A stretch of 64,000 nt of DNA from Argyresthia goedartella (Eukaryota > Arthropoda > Insecta > Lepidoptera > Argyresthiidae). The DNA is taken from the NCBI GenBank assembly GCA_949825045.1, contig OX463818.1, positions 24,010,906-24,074,905 of the forward strand, in the 5' to 3' direction. Below, one piece after another: positions 62,304 through 64,000 of this stretch. The notes below the pieces were generated by a model that saw only the letters and a list, made by a program, of their open reading frames with translations, searched no databases and was not told where the DNA came from. The position numbers and the translations under genes are program-made. Every line of letters starts with the position of its first letter. Position 1 is the first letter of the stretch.

Positions 62304-64000
62304 TTTAATTTATGTCATATATTTCTAGAGCCGACTAGAATTACACTTACCAGCCAAACTTGCTTAGATAACGTATTTTGTGACTGTGCATTCATAAATA
62401 AAAATGTAATTAACTGCTTACCCTCCGATCACAGTGGTCAAACAGTTTCATTCCCAATTGCCAGTAAAAATAGGACTGATCCATCATTTTATAGGCCTAT
62501 TACATCCCATAGACTAGAGACGTATATGAAAAAGTTAGATATAAATTTGCCAGTACCGGATTTTGATGAACAGAACCCAAACAAAATCTACTCAGACTTC
62601 TTCAGCATTATTCAGACAGAATTCAATAAAGTTTTTAAATTAAAGAAAGTCAGTGACTACAACGGTAAATCTAAATTTAATGACTGGGCAACGTTTGGAA
62701 TTCGTAAAAGTAGAGTTATCTTATAAGACCTTTATGAACAAAAAACCTATAACTTTGATCGAAAATTTCTTGACTACGTTAAAAAATATTCCAAAACTTT
62801 CAAGTGGGTTTGTAGAACTGCAAAAACTTTACACATTAATAGAAAAATTCAAAATTCAAATAATATAATGAAAACAGTTTGGCAAATAATAAACCGCGAA
62901 ACTGGCAAAGTTATACCAAGGGACAATGATTTCTGCCTAAAGATAGGTGATGATGTTGTTAAATCCAGCGCTGATGTTGCTCGAGCTTTTGAAACATTCT
63001 TCACCAATGTACCCTTACTCACAACAGACCGTCTAAATTCATCTCCATATGAAGCAGAGACTTTATTAAAAAATAACACTAGCGCCAGTAATGTATATTT
63101 AAAATTTCATCATGTATATCCCCAGGACATTGTCAAAACGTTTAAATTACTTAACTTAAAAAATACGGAAGACCTGTGGGGTATATCAGTCAAAGTCATT
63201 GGTTCAGTAATTCTAGTTATAGCTTAGCTTATATATTCAATAAATGTGTTGACGATGGGGCTTTCCCAGACCTCATGAAACACAGTAAACTGATACCTCT
63301 GTTCAAGTCGGGAGATAAGGGTGATCCTTCAAATTTCAGACCAATATCTGTTCTTCCAACACTAAGTAAAATATTTGAAAAGATTATACTCAATCAAATG
63401 CTCTCACACTTCAACCGTACAAAACAACTCCACTCCAAACAATACGGTTTCACTAGGGGTAAATCGACTACGGATGCAGGTATTACCCTTATATCTCATA
63501 TTTATTCTGCATGGGAGGCCGCACAGGATGCTATCGGAGTTTTTTGCGACCTGTCGAAGGCGTTTGATTGTGTTGATCATAATACGCTATTAATTAAATT
63601 AAATCATTACGGAGTTAGAAATAAAGCGTTGGATCTACTAAGATCATACCTAAGCAATAGAATTCAAAAGGCAGAAGTTAACGGCGTAAAATCTGATGGA
63701 TCGGGTGTTAAAATGGGCGTTCCACAAGGTTCCATATTAGGCCCTTTCTTATTCCTGGTATATATTAATTGTCTGCCTTTCATGGTGGAGAAATTAACTG
63801 ACATAGTGTTGTTTGCTGATGATACTTCACTGGTCTTCAAAATTGAAAGACAAAAAGGAGAATTTGATGATGTTAATGGTGTATTGTCTTTAACCTTGAA
63901 TTGGTTCACAGTTAATAATTTATTGTTAAACGCTGGTAAAACCAAGTGTATCAAATTCTCACTTCCAAATGTCAGGCAAGTTGAGACCAGTTTAGTGTTA
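62304..64000 (+). pseudogene. LINE ORF2 linker and RT, frameshifted, open at window end
   Basis: The linker is in pieces (62526-62726, 62653-62868, 62868-63227). The RT then reads in one frame from about 63235: FPDLMKHSKLIPLFKSGD, NFRPISVLPTLSKIFEKII, YGFTRGKSTTDAG, CDLSKAFDCVDHN (Asp), MGVPQGSILGPFLFLVYIN and LFADDTSLVFK (active site intact). The minus strand carries only shadow ORFs. The element continues past 64000. Confidence 0.82.

Larger units (their letters stand above)
61105..64000 (+). mobile_element. CR1-like LINE copy, ORF1 end to RT, runs off the window
   Basis: Third plus- or minus-strand copy of the family, with the most 5' content: ORF1 C-terminal part, ORF2 endonuclease, linker and RT to beyond 64000. 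Stops and frameshifts lie between 62303 and 62868 and near 63227. Truncated at its 5' end where it meets the 60255-61100 copy. Confidence 0.85.

Overview
This 64 kb window is eukaryotic nuclear DNA, most likely from a lepidopteran (moth or butterfly). The reasons are BEL/Pao LTR elements beside CR1-, Jockey- and RTE-like LINEs, a maT-type mariner, a tRNA-headed SINE with a tail I recognise from lepidopteran genomes, and short GT-AG introns. There is no prokaryotic signal, no functional rRNA or tRNA gene and no CRISPR array. It is almost entirely a nest of transposable elements, with fragments of only one or two ordinary-looking genes.

Layout. 1-1179: a 5'-truncated CR1-like LINE (minus) sits inside a decayed BEL/Pao element (BEL-1, minus, about 1180-6193). 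6194-7160: a LINE 3' fragment and a BEL relic. 7315-18722: BEL-2 (plus) with both LTRs; its integrase is split by a 4,441-bp insert (13485-17925) bracketed by TTAA. That insert holds an unusual RT ORF with a C-terminal Cys/His cluster and nuclease-like region, plus a candidate three-exon gene on the opposite strand. 19113-30527: BEL-3 (plus); its 5' LTR is split by a Jockey-like LINE with a 122-bp target duplication and its 3' LTR by a CR1/L2-like LINE. 30528-34974: LINE tail, short ORFs and MITEs. 34980-46098: BEL-4 (minus, same family as BEL-2) with a 5-bp TATAC duplication; its 3' LTR is split by a nearly complete 5.1 kb LINE. 46099-52700: SINE, Tc1 relic, hairpins, MITEs, a maT mariner and two candidate exons of one host gene (minus, 47970-48119 and 49973-50173). 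53440-59904: a CR1-like LINE (minus) split by a nearly complete RTE-like LINE (54042-58142). 59905-64000: a LINE-tail microsatellite and two further copies of the CR1-like family, the last running off the window.

How the parts work together. The BEL elements follow the usual gag-protease-RT-RNase H-integrase order and have no env ORF. Every autonomous element carries at least one stop, frameshift, deletion or active-site change. BEL-2 lacks protease but keeps RT/RNase H, while BEL-4 keeps protease but lacks RT/RNase H. The nesting gives a relative chronology: BEL elements first, LINEs later inside their LTRs. The most interesting stretches are the TTAA-bracketed insert in BEL-2, the host exons beside a repeat-derived splice acceptor, the 122-bp target duplication, and the gag stop codons that lie in frame with protease.
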